Positions 9,788 to 19,661 of a stretch of DNA of 64,000 nucleotides are shown piece by piece. The stretch covers positions 1 through 64,000 of the forward strand of contig CAMHUC010000015.1 of NCBI GenBank assembly GCA_946188155.1, in the 5' to 3' direction. Numbering within the stretch: position 1 is the first letter of the stretch; each line of letters begins with the position of its first letter. The notes below the pieces were generated by a model. It searched no databases, had not been told where the DNA came from, and saw only the letters and a list, made by a program, of their open reading frames with translations. The position numbers were made by a program, and so were the translations under genes. Origin of the DNA: an uncultured bacterium. Its GTDB lineage: Bacteria; Bacteroidota; Bacteroidia; Bacteroidales; Bacteroidaceae.

Positions 9788-10777
9788 TCACTGCCCTCCG
9801 AGACGTGAGAAGTACTCGGCGATGTCGTCCCAGGTCTTGAAGGTGTCGGTGCCGAACTGTATGAGGGTGGCCATGCCCTCCGCCTTCCGGGTGTCGATGA
9901 GGTAGTCACCGTAGAGCAGGTCCTTACGCTGGGTGAAGATGGTGTGGGCGTAGGCGGGGAGGTTGATGTAGTCGTAGAGCCACGACACAGTAGCGGCATA
10001 CTCACAATTTTCCGAGGGGGCCACGAAGTAGAGCTGGTAGGATTCGAGCAGCGTGCGGATAGTCTTCTGCGAGGAGCCATGGGGCTTCTGCCACTGGTCA
10101 ATGAGGGTGCTCACGTCGATGTAGACGATGGGGCGCTCGCGGCTCTCCTGGCTGTCGTCAATCCAGCGGATGACGGGCACGACAGCGTGCATGAAGCTCT
10201 TGTCGTTCATGCGGTGCTCGCCGTGGAATCGGATGGCCGTGGGGTAGTGGTCATGGAACAGGTCGTAGGTGTCGACGGTGGTGTCCTCGTCGCCGAAGAG
10301 TCCCCAGACGCGGGCCTCGTCCTCAGCGGTGATGCCCAGGAAGCACTGCTCAGTCATTTCCTTGTACTCCTTGATCAGGGCCTTCGTCACGATGAAGTCC
10401 TGAATGCCGTCCTGACGGGGATTGGAGAAATGCTGCGCCCCAACCATGCCATGCTCCTTCATGGTGTCGCCCATCTGGAGGGCGGGGTTCACCAGGATGC
10501 GGTCGTAGCCGCGCAGCATCTCGGCATACATGCCTCCCATCGACGTGCCGATGATGAGGTCGGGCTGCTCCGAGAGGCACACCCTATTTAATAAGTCCAT
10601 GGCCTCCTGCGGCCGGATGGGCAGGTCGGGGGCTACGACGGTGGCACTGGGCAGCACCTCGCGGATGCGGCTCACCGTGCCCGACTGTCCGCTGGAGCCG
10701 AAGCCGTGAACGTAGAGTATTTTCTTCCCCTTGAACAGTTCGGGGAACTGCTTGATGTATTGATTCGTCTGTTCCAT
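9788..10777 (-). CDS. YqiA-like alpha/beta esterase fused to a C-terminal 5'(3')-deoxyribonucleotidase (HAD)-like domain
   Basis: ILYVHGFGSSGQSGT, IIGTSMGGMYAE, EHRMND; then IVYIDVSTLIDQW...RKDLLYGDYLIDTR; ATG at 10777. Confidence 0.75.
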   Translation of the reverse strand: MEQTNQYIKQFPELFKGKKILYVHGFGSSGQSGTVSRIREVLPSATVVAPDLPIRPQEAMDLLNRVCLSEQPDLIIGTSMGGMYAEMLRGYDRILVNPALQMGDTMKEHGMVGAQHFSNPRQDGIQDFIVTKALIKEYKEMTEQCFLGITAEDEARVWGLFGDEDTTVDTYDLFHDHYPTAIRFHGEHRMNDKSFMHAVVPVIRWIDDSQESRERPIVYIDVSTLIDQWQKPHGSSQKTIRTLLESYQLYFVAPSENCEYAATVSWLYDYINLPAYAHTIFTQRKDLLYGDYLIDTRKAEGMATLIQFGTDTFKTWDDIAEYFSRLGGQ

Positions 10778-10786
10778 AATTGACTG

Positions 10787-10794
10787 CAAAGATA
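10787..10794 (-). promoter_or_regulatory. Bacteroidetes-type -7 element for the YqiA-like gene
   Basis: TATCTTTG on the minus strand about 10 bp upstream of the start codon. Confidence 0.6.
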
Positions 10795-10889
10795 CAAAAT
10801 AAAGTGAAGAATGAAGAATGAAGGATGAAGAATTTGCTGTCGCTACGCAAATTTTTCTTTTTTCATTTTCCAATTATCAAATATTTTTG

Positions 10890-10897
10890 TATCTTTG
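10890..10897 (+). promoter_or_regulatory. Bacteroidetes-type -7 element for the GH43 gene
   Basis: TATCTTTG 20 bp upstream of ATG 10918. Confidence 0.6.
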
Positions 10898-10917
10898 CCC
10901 CCAAAATATTGGAAAAA

Positions 10918-12468
10918 ATGAGAAAGCTGTTATTGGTTATCGGTCTTTTGCTATCTGCAATGGTGACGCAGGCACAGTTGCGCAACCCAGTCATTCCGGG
11001 CTATCATCCCGACCCCAGTGTCTGTAGGGTGGGAGATGACTTCTACCTCGTCAACTCTTCCTTCCAGTATTTTCCCGGCGTGCCCATCTACCACTCCCGC
11101 GACCTGGTGAACTGGGAGCTGATAGGCAACGTGCTCGACCGCGAGTCGCAGTTGCCGCTGAAGGATGCCACCTCGTGGCTGGGCATCTACGCCCCCACCA
11201 TCCGCTATCACGAGGGCACCTATTATATGATCACCACCAACGTGGGCAACCGTGGCAACTTCATGGTGACGGCCACCGACCCGCGAGGCCCCTGGAGCGA
11301 GCCCATCTGGCTCGAGCAGCAGGGCATCGACCCTTCCCTCTGGTTCGAGGACGGCCGCTGCTACATGATGAGCAATCCCGACAACACCATCCTGCTCTGC
11401 GAGATAGACCCCAAGACGGGGCGGCAGCTGACGCCCAGCAAGCCCCTCTGGCAGGGCACAGGAGGCCGCTGGCCCGAGGGACCGCACATCTATAAGAAAG
11501 ACGGCTGGTACTACCTGCTCATCTCCGAGGGCGGCACCGAGCTGGCCCATAAGCTGACCATCGCCCGCAGCCGCCATATCTACGGCCCCTACAAGGCCAA
11601 CCCCGCCAACCCCATCCTCACCAACTGCTCGCGCGACGGGCAGGGGAAGCAGATACAGGGCACGGGCCACGGCGACTTCATACAGGCCACTGACGGCTCC
11701 TGGTGGATCGTGTTCCTGGCCTATCGCAACTTCGGCGGCAGCTATCACCACCTGGGCCGTGAGACCTGCCTGGCTCCCGTGAAATGGGAGAAAGGCCAGT
11801 GGCCCGTGGTCAATGGAGGTCAGCCCATCGACACGCTGATGCAGGTCGCCACGCTGCCACAGGTGCCCGTACAGTCTAAGGCATCCTACTACGACTTCAG
11901 TATGCCCTTCGGCCCCGAGTGGATATATATCCAGAATCCTGTCGCAGAGAACTACCTGAAGGTGAACGGCCGGCTGCGCCTGAAGGGAGGCCGCAGCTCG
12001 CTGACCGCCAATGAGCGCCCTACGTTCATCGGCCGTCGCCAGGAGAGTGCCGCCATGCTGGTGGAGACCCACCTGAACTTCTCGGAGTCGGCCATCGGCG
12101 ACGAGGCAGGGCTGACAGTCTATCAGATTAACGACGGCCACACCGACTTCTGCCTCCAGGGCATGAAGGGCAAGATGGTGGTAGCCGTGAAGACGCAGCT
12201 GAAGACCGTTGCCGCGACGCTCTTCAGCGAGGAGATCGACGGTTTCGAGGCTTCGCTGCGCGTGACGAGCGACGGCGAGATGTACCGCTTCGAATACTCC
12301 CTCGACGGCCAGCACTACAAGCAGTGCTACGCAATGGCCTGCTCGCTGATGAGTACTGAGGTGGTGGGTGGCTTCACGGGGGCTGTCGTGGGTATGTATT
12401 GTAGTCAGAAGGGCAGCGACGGTGCCACCTTCGCCGACTTCGACTATTTCAAGTATGAAGAGAAGTAA
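10918..12468 (+). CDS. Glycoside hydrolase family 43 (beta-xylosidase/arabinofuranosidase-like)
   Basis: NPVIPGYHPDPSVCRVGDDFYLVNSSF; C-terminal concanavalin-like domain; signal peptide. Confidence 0.92.
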   Translation: MRKLLLVIGLLLSAMVTQAQLRNPVIPGYHPDPSVCRVGDDFYLVNSSFQYFPGVPIYHSRDLVNWELIGNVLDRESQLPLKDATSWLGIYAPTIRYHEGTYYMITTNVGNRGNFMVTATDPRGPWSEPIWLEQQGIDPSLWFEDGRCYMMSNPDNTILLCEIDPKTGRQLTPSKPLWQGTGGRWPEGPHIYKKDGWYYLLISEGGTELAHKLTIARSRHIYGPYKANPANPILTNCSRDGQGKQIQGTGHGDFIQATDGSWWIVFLAYRNFGGSYHHLGRETCLAPVKWEKGQWPVVNGGQPIDTLMQVATLPQVPVQSKASYYDFSMPFGPEWIYIQNPVAENYLKVNGRLRLKGGRSSLTANERPTFIGRRQESAAMLVETHLNFSESAIGDEAGLTVYQINDGHTDFCLQGMKGKMVVAVKTQLKTVAATLFSEEIDGFEASLRVTSDGEMYRFEYSLDGQHYKQCYAMACSLMSTEVVGGFTGAVVGMYCSQKGSDGATFADFDYFKYEEK

Positions 12469-12502
12469 TTCCTTAACATAAACATTAAAAACAAGTAAGA
12501 TT

Positions 12503-13180
12503 ATGAAAAAGTATTTAGCTGAAATGGTGGGCACGATGGTGCTCGTACTGATGGGCTGCGGCGTGGCCGTAAGCCTGGGTTGTGATCCTGTCAACAACAT
12601 CCCCGCCGTGGTGGGCACGGCCTTCGCCTTCGGACTGGCCGTGGTGGCCATGGCTTATACCATCGGCGGCATCTCTGGTTGCCATATCAATCCGGCCATC
12701 ACGCTGGGCTGTTTCCTCACAGGCCGTATCGATGCCAAGGACTGTGGCATGTACATGCTCTTCCAGGTAATCGGTGCATTCATCGGTAGCATCCTGCTGT
12801 ACATCCTCACTGAGAACGTGCCCGGTCTCGACGGCACGGGTGCCAACGACCTACAGGCCAACGTCACCGTGCTCGGCGGTCTGCTGGCAGAGGTGATCTT
12901 CACCTGCGTGTTCGTACTCGTGGTGCTGGGTGCCACGGCCAAGACCAACGGTGCCACCAACAACTTTGCCGGCCTGGCCATTGGCCTGTCGCTGGTACTG
13001 GTTCACTTGGTCTGCATCCGCTATACCGGTACATCGGTGAATCCCGCCCGTAGCATCGCTCCCGCCCTGTTCCAGGGAGGGACGGCACTGACCAACCTGT
13101 GGATCTTCATCGTGGGTCCCTTCGTGGGTGCCGCCTGCGCTGCCGGTATCTGGAAGATGATTGACAATGAGAAGAAATAG
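12503..13180 (+). CDS. aqpZ: Aquaporin (MIP family, AqpZ-like)
   Basis: GCHINPAITLG and TSVNPARSIAPAL dual NPA motifs. Confidence 0.93.
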   Translation: MKKYLAEMVGTMVLVLMGCGVAVSLGCDPVNNIPAVVGTAFAFGLAVVAMAYTIGGISGCHINPAITLGCFLTGRIDAKDCGMYMLFQVIGAFIGSILLYILTENVPGLDGTGANDLQANVTVLGGLLAEVIFTCVFVLVVLGATAKTNGATNNFAGLAIGLSLVLVHLVCIRYTGTSVNPARSIAPALFQGGTALTNLWIFIVGPFVGAACAAGIWKMIDNEKK

Positions 13181-13187
13181 TGACAGT

Positions 13188-14432
13188 ATGGAATCCACGA
13201 AGAATGGACTCTTCCGCTCGAACGGCACCAACTACTTGGTGCCGTTCATACTCATTACCACGCTCTTCTTCCTCTGGGGATTTGCCCGTGCCATCCTCGA
13301 CGTGCTCAACAAGCACTTTCAGAACGAGCTGAACATATCGATCACCCAGTCGTCGCTCATCCAGGTGACCACCTATCTGGGCTACTTCCTGCTGGCCATC
13401 CCCGCAGGTCTGTTCATCAACCGCTTCGGCTACCGGCGCGGCGTGGTGTTCGGACTCATCCTCTTCGGCATCGGCGCGCTGCTCTTCGTGCCTGCCGCCG
13501 AGGCCGCCACTTTCTATGCCTTCCTCTTTGCCCTGTTCATCATCGGCTGCGGGCTGACGTTCCTTGAGACGGCTGCCAATCCCTACGTGACCGAACTGGG
13601 GGCCCGCGAGATGGCCTCCAGTCGTCTGAACCTCTCGCAGTCGTTCAACGGCATGGGCGGCCTGTTTGCTACGTTCGCCGTGGGACAGTTCCTCTTCCAT
13701 AGCAGTGGCGACGGACTGGGCAACGTGGCCCTGCCCTACGTCATCCTGGGAACTGTGGTGCTCATCATCGCCTTCATCTTCGCCAAGGTGCGCCTGCCAG
13801 AGATAGAGCACGACGATGCGCAGGCCGCCAAGGCCAAGTACGGGCGCGAGCCGCTCAGGCAGGTGTGGCACCACAAGTACTTCGTCTACGGGCTGATAGC
13901 CCTGCTGGCCTACGAGGTGTCGGAGATTTCCATCAACAGCTACTTCATCAACTTCGTCACCGGACAGGGATGGATGGACGACCGCACGGCCTCGATGGTG
14001 CTCACCGCCGCACTGGCTTTCTTCATGGTGGGCCGTTTTGTGGGCAGTATGATCATGCGCCGTGTGCCAGCAGAGTGGATGCTGCTCTACTGTGCCGTGG
14101 GCACGGTGGTATGCACGCTGCTAGTGCTGATGGACCTGGGCACCGTCTCGCTCGTGGGGCTGTTGGGCAACTATCTCTTCGAGGCCATCATGTTCCCCAC
14201 CATCTTCTCCCTGGCCCTGCGCGACCTGGGCAGCCTGACTAAGACGGCCTCGTCGCTGTTGATGATGACACCCGTGGGAGGCTGCGGATTCCTGCTCGTG
14301 GGCGTCATTGCCGATGCCACAAACCTGGTCATACCCTTCGTCATTCCCCTCGTGGGCTATATCCTCGTGGGCCTGTTCGGCTTCGGCCTCGTGGTGCATG
14401 ACCGGGAGAACCACAGCAGCCGTACCGCCTGA
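13188..14432 (+). CDS. MFS sugar transporter (FucP/GluP-like)
   Basis: LFFLWGFARAILDVLNKHFQ, GCGLTFLETAANPYVTELG; multiple TM segments. Confidence 0.88.
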   Translation: MESTKNGLFRSNGTNYLVPFILITTLFFLWGFARAILDVLNKHFQNELNISITQSSLIQVTTYLGYFLLAIPAGLFINRFGYRRGVVFGLILFGIGALLFVPAAEAATFYAFLFALFIIGCGLTFLETAANPYVTELGAREMASSRLNLSQSFNGMGGLFATFAVGQFLFHSSGDGLGNVALPYVILGTVVLIIAFIFAKVRLPEIEHDDAQAAKAKYGREPLRQVWHHKYFVYGLIALLAYEVSEISINSYFINFVTGQGWMDDRTASMVLTAALAFFMVGRFVGSMIMRRVPAEWMLLYCAVGTVVCTLLVLMDLGTVSLVGLLGNYLFEAIMFPTIFSLALRDLGSLTKTASSLLMMTPVGGCGFLLVGVIADATNLVIPFVIPLVGYILVGLFGFGLVVHDRENHSSRTA

Positions 14433-14494
14433 CGATTCGCTGTATTTTTTCTGCTTTTCGCTGATATTTTTTCCCGTTATACAGAAAAAAGTAC

Positions 14495-14502
14495 TATCTT
14501 TG
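14495..14502 (+). promoter_or_regulatory. Bacteroidetes-type -7 element for the exporter operon
   Basis: TATCTTTG 22 bp upstream of ATG 14524. Confidence 0.6.
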
Positions 14503-14523
14503 CACCGTCAAAAACGAAACGAA

Positions 14524-15861
14524 ATGAAGAGAAGTATATTATTAATAGGTGTTATGCTGACGATGACCATGGCTGTCTCGGCCCAGAAGAAGTGGACGCT
14601 TCAGGAGTGCATCGACTACGCCCTGGAGCACAACATCACGCTGAAGAAGTCGCAACTCAGGAAGGAGTCGGCCACAGAGGACCTCAAGGGGGCCAAGGCA
14701 GCACTCTTCCCCACACTGAACGCATCGACCAACCAGAGCCTGGGCTACCGCCCCTGGCAGGAGTCGGGCACGCAGCTGGTGACCAACGGCGAGGTGAACG
14801 CCAAGGTCGACAAGGCCTACTACAACGGCTCCTACTCGCTGAGCAGCCAGTGGACGCTGTGGAACGGCAAGCGGAACATCAACACCGTCAAGCTCGACAG
14901 GCTGGCAGAGCAGGAGGCGGAGCTACAGGTGGAGGAGTCGGCCAACACGATTCAGCAGAGCATCGCACGCGTATATTCACAGATACTGTATACCGACGAG
15001 AGCGTCAGGGTGATGGAGCAGGTGGCAGAGACGAGCCGCAAGAACGAGCAGCGCGGAAGCGAGATGGTAGAGGTGGGCAGCATGTCGAAGGCCGACCTGG
15101 CGCAGCTCACCTCGCAGCGGGCCACCGACGAGTACAACGTGGTGGCAGCCAAGAGCCAGCTGATGACCTACAAGCTACAGCTGAAGCAACTGCTCGAGAT
15201 GACCGACGAGACCGACTTCGACGTGGCCATCCCCGACATCAGCGACGACCGCCTGCTGGCCGAGCTGCCCTCGCTGCAGAGCATCTACGAGGCCGCCCTC
15301 ACATCGCGCCCCGAGATTGAGCGGCTGCAGCTGGCCATCAAGAGCAGCGACGTGAGCCTCTCCATCGCCAAGGCCGGCTGGCTGCCCAACCTGAGCATGA
15401 CTGCCGGTGTGAGCACCAGCACCAACTCGCTGGCCAACAACAACTGGGGCAACCAGATGAAGGCCAACGTGAACGCCTCGGCAGGATTCCAGCTCAGCGT
15501 GCCCATCTGGGACGGACGCAGCACGAAGACCGCCGTCAACAAGGCCAAGATCAACCAGCTACAGGCACAGCTCGACCTGCAGGACCAGCAGAAGACGCTC
15601 TACCACGACCTGCAGCAGTACTGGGTCGATGCCCTGTCAAACCAGCAGAAGTACGTTGCGGCAGGCAGCAGCGTAGAGAGTGCCCAGGAGAGCTACGACC
15701 TGCTCTCCGAGCAGTTCCGCCTGGGACTGAAGAACATCGTGGAGCTGCTCACCGGCAAGGACAAGCTGCTGCAGGCCCAGCAGAACCGCCTGCAGTCGAA
15801 GTACACTGCCCTCTACAACGAGCAGATGCTTGAGTTCTACCAGAGCGGGGTAATTAAGTGA
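14524..15861 (+). CDS. TolC family outer membrane protein
   Basis: Signal peptide then WTLQECIDYALEHNITLK; OEP repeats; adjacent MacAB-like genes. Confidence 0.92.
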   Translation: MKRSILLIGVMLTMTMAVSAQKKWTLQECIDYALEHNITLKKSQLRKESATEDLKGAKAALFPTLNASTNQSLGYRPWQESGTQLVTNGEVNAKVDKAYYNGSYSLSSQWTLWNGKRNINTVKLDRLAEQEAELQVEESANTIQQSIARVYSQILYTDESVRVMEQVAETSRKNEQRGSEMVEVGSMSKADLAQLTSQRATDEYNVVAAKSQLMTYKLQLKQLLEMTDETDFDVAIPDISDDRLLAELPSLQSIYEAALTSRPEIERLQLAIKSSDVSLSIAKAGWLPNLSMTAGVSTSTNSLANNNWGNQMKANVNASAGFQLSVPIWDGRSTKTAVNKAKINQLQAQLDLQDQQKTLYHDLQQYWVDALSNQQKYVAAGSSVESAQESYDLLSEQFRLGLKNIVELLTGKDKLLQAQQNRLQSKYTALYNEQMLEFYQSGVIK

Positions 15862-15937
15862 AGGGGCGAAATACCGTCCCGTCGTCATAACGCAATAATG
15901 TAATATCGAAATAACGTAATATCGAAATAACGAAGAG

Positions 15938-17134
15938 ATGAAGAAGATTAACAGCAAACTGTGGATAGCCCTCGGCGTGGTGGCCGTGGCTGTCGTCGCC
16001 TGGCTACTGCTTGCCGGCGGCAAGAAGGAGGAGAAGGTGTCGTTCGAGACGGCAAAGGTGGAGCGCACCAGCATCCATACCTCCATCACGGCCACGGGCA
16101 CCATCGAGCCCGTGACCTCAGTGACCGTCGGTACCCAGGTGTCGGGCATCGTGAGCCACCTCTATGTGGACTACAACTCGGTGGTGAAGAAGGGCCAGGT
16201 GATTGCCGAGCTCGACCGCACCAACCTCATCAGCGAGCTCAACACGGCCAAGGCCAACCTGTCGAGTGCTCAGAGCTCTGAGGCCTACGAGCAGGCCAAT
16301 TATAATAGGTTTAAGACGCTCCACGACAAGGGGCTGGTGAGCACCAACGACTACGAGTCGGCCCTGCTCAGCTACCGCAAGGCCCGCGAGCAGGTGAACA
16401 CGGCTCGCGAGAGCGTGAAGAAGGCACAGACCAACCTGGGCTACGCCACCATCACCTCCCCTATCGACGGCGTGGTGCTCTCTAAGTCGGTGGAGGAAGG
16501 CCAGACGGTGGCTGCATCCTTCAACACCCCGGAGCTGTTCACCATTGCCCAGGACCTGACCAACATGCGCGTGATTGCCGACATCGACGAGGCTGACATC
16601 GGCGGCGTCGTCGAGGGACAGCGCGTCAGCTTCACCGTTGATGCCTTCCCCGACGACAGGTTCGAGGGAGCAGTGACACAGGTGCGACAGCAGGCCACCA
16701 CGTCGAGCAACGTGGTGACCTATGAGGTGGTCATCTCGGCGCCCAACAACGACCTGAAGCTGAAGCCCGGCCTTACGGCCAACGTCACCATCTTCACCAT
16801 GGAGAAGGACAATGTGCTCGCTGTGCCCAGCAAGGCACTGCGCTTCCACCCCAGCGAGGCCCTGCTGCAGAAGGGTGAGAGCATCAGCGACTGCGAGGGT
16901 GCCCATAAGCTGTGGACGAAGGAAGGCTCCACCTTCAAGGCCCACAAGGTGGAGACGGGTACCACCAACGGCGTGATGACCGAGATTACCGGCGGCATGG
17001 CCGAGGGGACAGAGGTGCTGACCGACTTCAGCATCTCAAGCGGCGACGCCGCACCAGGCCAGGAGCAAGCTCAGAACCCCTTCATGCCGCGTCCGCGAAA
17101 CAGCAGGAACGGAAACAATCAGCAGAAGAAATAA
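15938..17134 (+). CDS. Periplasmic adaptor subunit (MacA/HlyD-like)
   Basis: TGTIEPVTSVTVGTQVSGIV; ATITSPIDGVVLSKSVEEGQTV. Confidence 0.92.
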   Translation: MKKINSKLWIALGVVAVAVVAWLLLAGGKKEEKVSFETAKVERTSIHTSITATGTIEPVTSVTVGTQVSGIVSHLYVDYNSVVKKGQVIAELDRTNLISELNTAKANLSSAQSSEAYEQANYNRFKTLHDKGLVSTNDYESALLSYRKAREQVNTARESVKKAQTNLGYATITSPIDGVVLSKSVEEGQTVAASFNTPELFTIAQDLTNMRVIADIDEADIGGVVEGQRVSFTVDAFPDDRFEGAVTQVRQQATTSSNVVTYEVVISAPNNDLKLKPGLTANVTIFTMEKDNVLAVPSKALRFHPSEALLQKGESISDCEGAHKLWTKEGSTFKAHKVETGTTNGVMTEITGGMAEGTEVLTDFSISSGDAAPGQEQAQNPFMPRPRNSRNGNNQQKK

Positions 17135-17207
17135 AAGCATCGAGTTAAGGAAACAGTAACAACGAATCAAGAAAAGATAAAAACAACGAATCAAGAATGG
17201 ATAGAAA

Positions 17208-17404
17208 CAACGAATTAAAACTAATTACACGAATTGCACGAATTATTATTGATTAAAACGAATTATACGAATTTGCCGCGCTGTGACAAGTCTGCCAGCA
17301 ATGATAAATTCGTGCAATCAGAATCAATTCGTGAAATCAGAAAACAAATTCGTGAAATCAGAAAACAAATTCGTACAATTCGTGTAATTCGTCTTAATTC
17401 GTTG
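17208..17404. repeat. Palindromic repeat of ACGAATT words between macA-like and macB-like genes
   Basis: 37-bp arms 17208-17244 and 17368-17404 are reverse complements with about 4 mismatches; internal direct repeat ATTCGTGAAATCAGAAAACAA x2. Confidence 0.88.
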
Positions 17405-17474
17405 TTAAAAAGAAGTATCAAGGTTCGTAGTCTAAAAGAATTCTCAAGATTCGTTGTTCTAACAAGAAAGAAAT

Positions 17475-18224
17475 ATGGATAGGAAAGTTGTCATCGAACT
17501 TCGCGACGTGAAACGCTACTTCCAGGTGGGTTCCGAAACAGTCAAGGCCCTGCGCGGCGTGTCGTTCAAGATCTATGAGGGTGAGTTCGTCACCATCCAG
17601 GGCACGTCAGGCTCCGGCAAGTCCACGCTGCTCAACCAGCTGGGCTGTCTCGACACACCCACCTCGGGCGAGTACCTGCTCGACGGCATCAGTGTGCGCA
17701 CCATGTCGAAAACCAAGCGGGCCCGTCTGCGCAACCGCAAGATCGGCTTCGTGTTCCAGAGCTACAACCTGCTGCCCAAGACCACCGCTCTGGAGAACGT
17801 TGAGCTGCCGCTGATGTACAACTCGGAGGTGTCGGCCTCGGAGCGTCGCGAGAAAGCCGTCAAGGCCCTCGAGGCAGTGGGACTCGCCGACCGTATGTAC
17901 CATAAGTCGAACCAGATGTCGGGCGGACAGATGCAGCGCGTGGCCATCGCCCGTGCCCTTGTCAACGACCCTGCCGTGCTGCTGGCCGACGAGGCCACCG
18001 GCAACCTCGACACCCGTACATCCTTCGAGATGCTCGTCCTCTTCCAGCAGCTCTACCGACAGGGCCACACCATCATCTTCGTGACCCACAACCCCGAGAT
18101 TGCCGAATACTCCTCGCGCAACATCAACCTGCGCGACGGCAAGATACGCGAGGACACGCTCAACCAAAACATCAAGTCGGCCGCCGAGGCCCTCGCCCAG
18201 CTGCCGGCACCACAAGACGACTAA
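17475..18224 (+). CDS. ABC transporter ATP-binding protein (MacB/LolD-like)
   Basis: GTSGSGKSTLLNQLGCLD; MSGGQMQRVAIARAL; VLLADEATGNLD. Confidence 0.95.
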   Translation: MDRKVVIELRDVKRYFQVGSETVKALRGVSFKIYEGEFVTIQGTSGSGKSTLLNQLGCLDTPTSGEYLLDGISVRTMSKTKRARLRNRKIGFVFQSYNLLPKTTALENVELPLMYNSEVSASERREKAVKALEAVGLADRMYHKSNQMSGGQMQRVAIARALVNDPAVLLADEATGNLDTRTSFEMLVLFQQLYRQGHTIIFVTHNPEIAEYSSRNINLRDGKIREDTLNQNIKSAAEALAQLPAPQDD

Positions 18225-18269
18225 ATCATGTCTCAATGACGATATAACGTTATAACGCAATAACGAAAG

Positions 18270-19487
18270 ATGAATATACTCAATCTATTCAAAGTAAGTC
18301 TGAAGGCCGTGGCCAACAACAAGATGCGCTCCTTCCTCTCCATGCTCGGCATCATCATCGGCGTGGCGGCGGTCATCATCATGATGGCCATCGGACAGGG
18401 CTCCAAGGAGAGCATCCGTGCTGAACTGTCAACGATGGGCACCAACCTGCTCACCATCCGCCCCGGGGCCGACATGCGCGGCGGCGTGCGCCAAGATCCC
18501 TCGGCCATGCAGACGCTGAAGATGGCCGACTACGAGCGCATCCTCCGCGAGAAGAAGTTCGTCACCAAGGTGTCGCCAGAGGTGACGGCCAGCGGACAAG
18601 TCATCTACGGCAACAACAATACCAATACGAGTGTCTATGGCGAGTCGCCCGAGTATCTCGACATCAAGCAGTGGCAGGTCGAGGAGGGCGAGTGCTTCAC
18701 CGAGGAGGACATCAAGAAGGCCGCCAAGGTGGTGGTCGTCGGAAAGACCATCGTCACCGAGCTCTTCGGCGAGGGCGCCGACCCCATCGGCAAGACGGTA
18801 CGCTTCAAGTCGATTCCCATGCGTATCGTCGGCGTGCTCAAGTCGAAGGGCTACAACTCATGGGGCATGGACCAGGACAACGTGATGATAGCCCCCTATA
18901 CCACCGTCATGAAGCGCATCGCCGCCCAGACGTGGTTCTCAAGCATCGTTTGCTCTGCCGTCACCGAGGAACTCTCCGATGCCGCCATCGAGGAGCTCAC
19001 CCAGATGCTGCGCGACAACCATAAGCTGAAGGCCGATGCCGACGACGACTTCACCATCCGCTCGCAGGCGGAGATGATGGAGACCATGTCGAGCACGATG
19101 GACACCGTGACGCTTATCCTCGTCGTAGCCGCAGCCTTCTCGCTGCTCGTGGCCGGCATCGGCATCATGAACATCATGCTCGTCTCCGTCACCGAGCGCA
19201 CCAAGGAGATAGGACTCCGCATGGCTGTGGGGGCCACAGGCCCCGTCATCTCTCTGCAGTTCCTCATCGAGTCGGTGCTCATCAGCGTCACCGGCGGACT
19301 GCTGGGCATCTTCGTGGGCTGCGGGGCCAGCGCCTTCCTGCCCTCATTCGGCATGCCCTCCAGCGTACCGGCGTGGAGCATCTACGTGTCGTTCCTCGTC
19401 TGTGTGTTCCTCGGCGTGCTCTTCGGCTACATCCCTGCCCAGAAGGCTGCCAACATGGACCCCATCGAGGCCATCAGGCACGAATAA
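18270..19487 (+). CDS. ABC transporter permease (MacB-like)
   Basis: SFLSMLGIIIGVAAVIIMMAIGQG; FtsX-like C-terminus KEIGLRMAVGAT. Confidence 0.94.
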   Translation: MNILNLFKVSLKAVANNKMRSFLSMLGIIIGVAAVIIMMAIGQGSKESIRAELSTMGTNLLTIRPGADMRGGVRQDPSAMQTLKMADYERILREKKFVTKVSPEVTASGQVIYGNNNTNTSVYGESPEYLDIKQWQVEEGECFTEEDIKKAAKVVVVGKTIVTELFGEGADPIGKTVRFKSIPMRIVGVLKSKGYNSWGMDQDNVMIAPYTTVMKRIAAQTWFSSIVCSAVTEELSDAAIEELTQMLRDNHKLKADADDDFTIRSQAEMMETMSSTMDTVTLILVVAAAFSLLVAGIGIMNIMLVSVTERTKEIGLRMAVGATGPVISLQFLIESVLISVTGGLLGIFVGCGASAFLPSFGMPSSVPAWSIYVSFLVCVFLGVLFGYIPAQKAANMDPIEAIRHE

Positions 19488-19610
19488 AAATGGTAGGTGG
19501 ATTTGGCAAATAGCGTGGCTTTGGCTGCGCTATTTGCAAATAAATCCAAAAAAAGCCTCCGGCGACAGCAAATTCTTCATTCTTCATTCTTCATTCTTCA
19601 TTTTAAATAG

Positions 19611-19618
19611 TATCTTTG
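19611..19618 (+). promoter_or_regulatory. Bacteroidetes-type -7 element for fba
   Basis: TATCTTTG after the TTCTTCA heptamer array, 44 bp upstream of ATG 19662. Confidence 0.6.
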
Positions 19619-19661
19619 CATCCGATTCTGAAAGTATCACTTTTTTAAAATTATAGATATT

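Noticed and set aside
10951-12651. 566-aa minus-strand ORF opposite GH43
   Set aside because: Shadow ORF of a strong GH43 gene; no recognizable motifs.
17208-17404. Possible CRISPR array from ACGAATT words
   Set aside because: Words are degenerate, arms are inverted and spacing is irregular; no spacers.
17234-17482. 82-aa ORF with RKQIREIRKQIRTIRVIRLN repeats
   Set aside because: Translation of the ACGAATT palindromic repeat; no independent evidence of coding.
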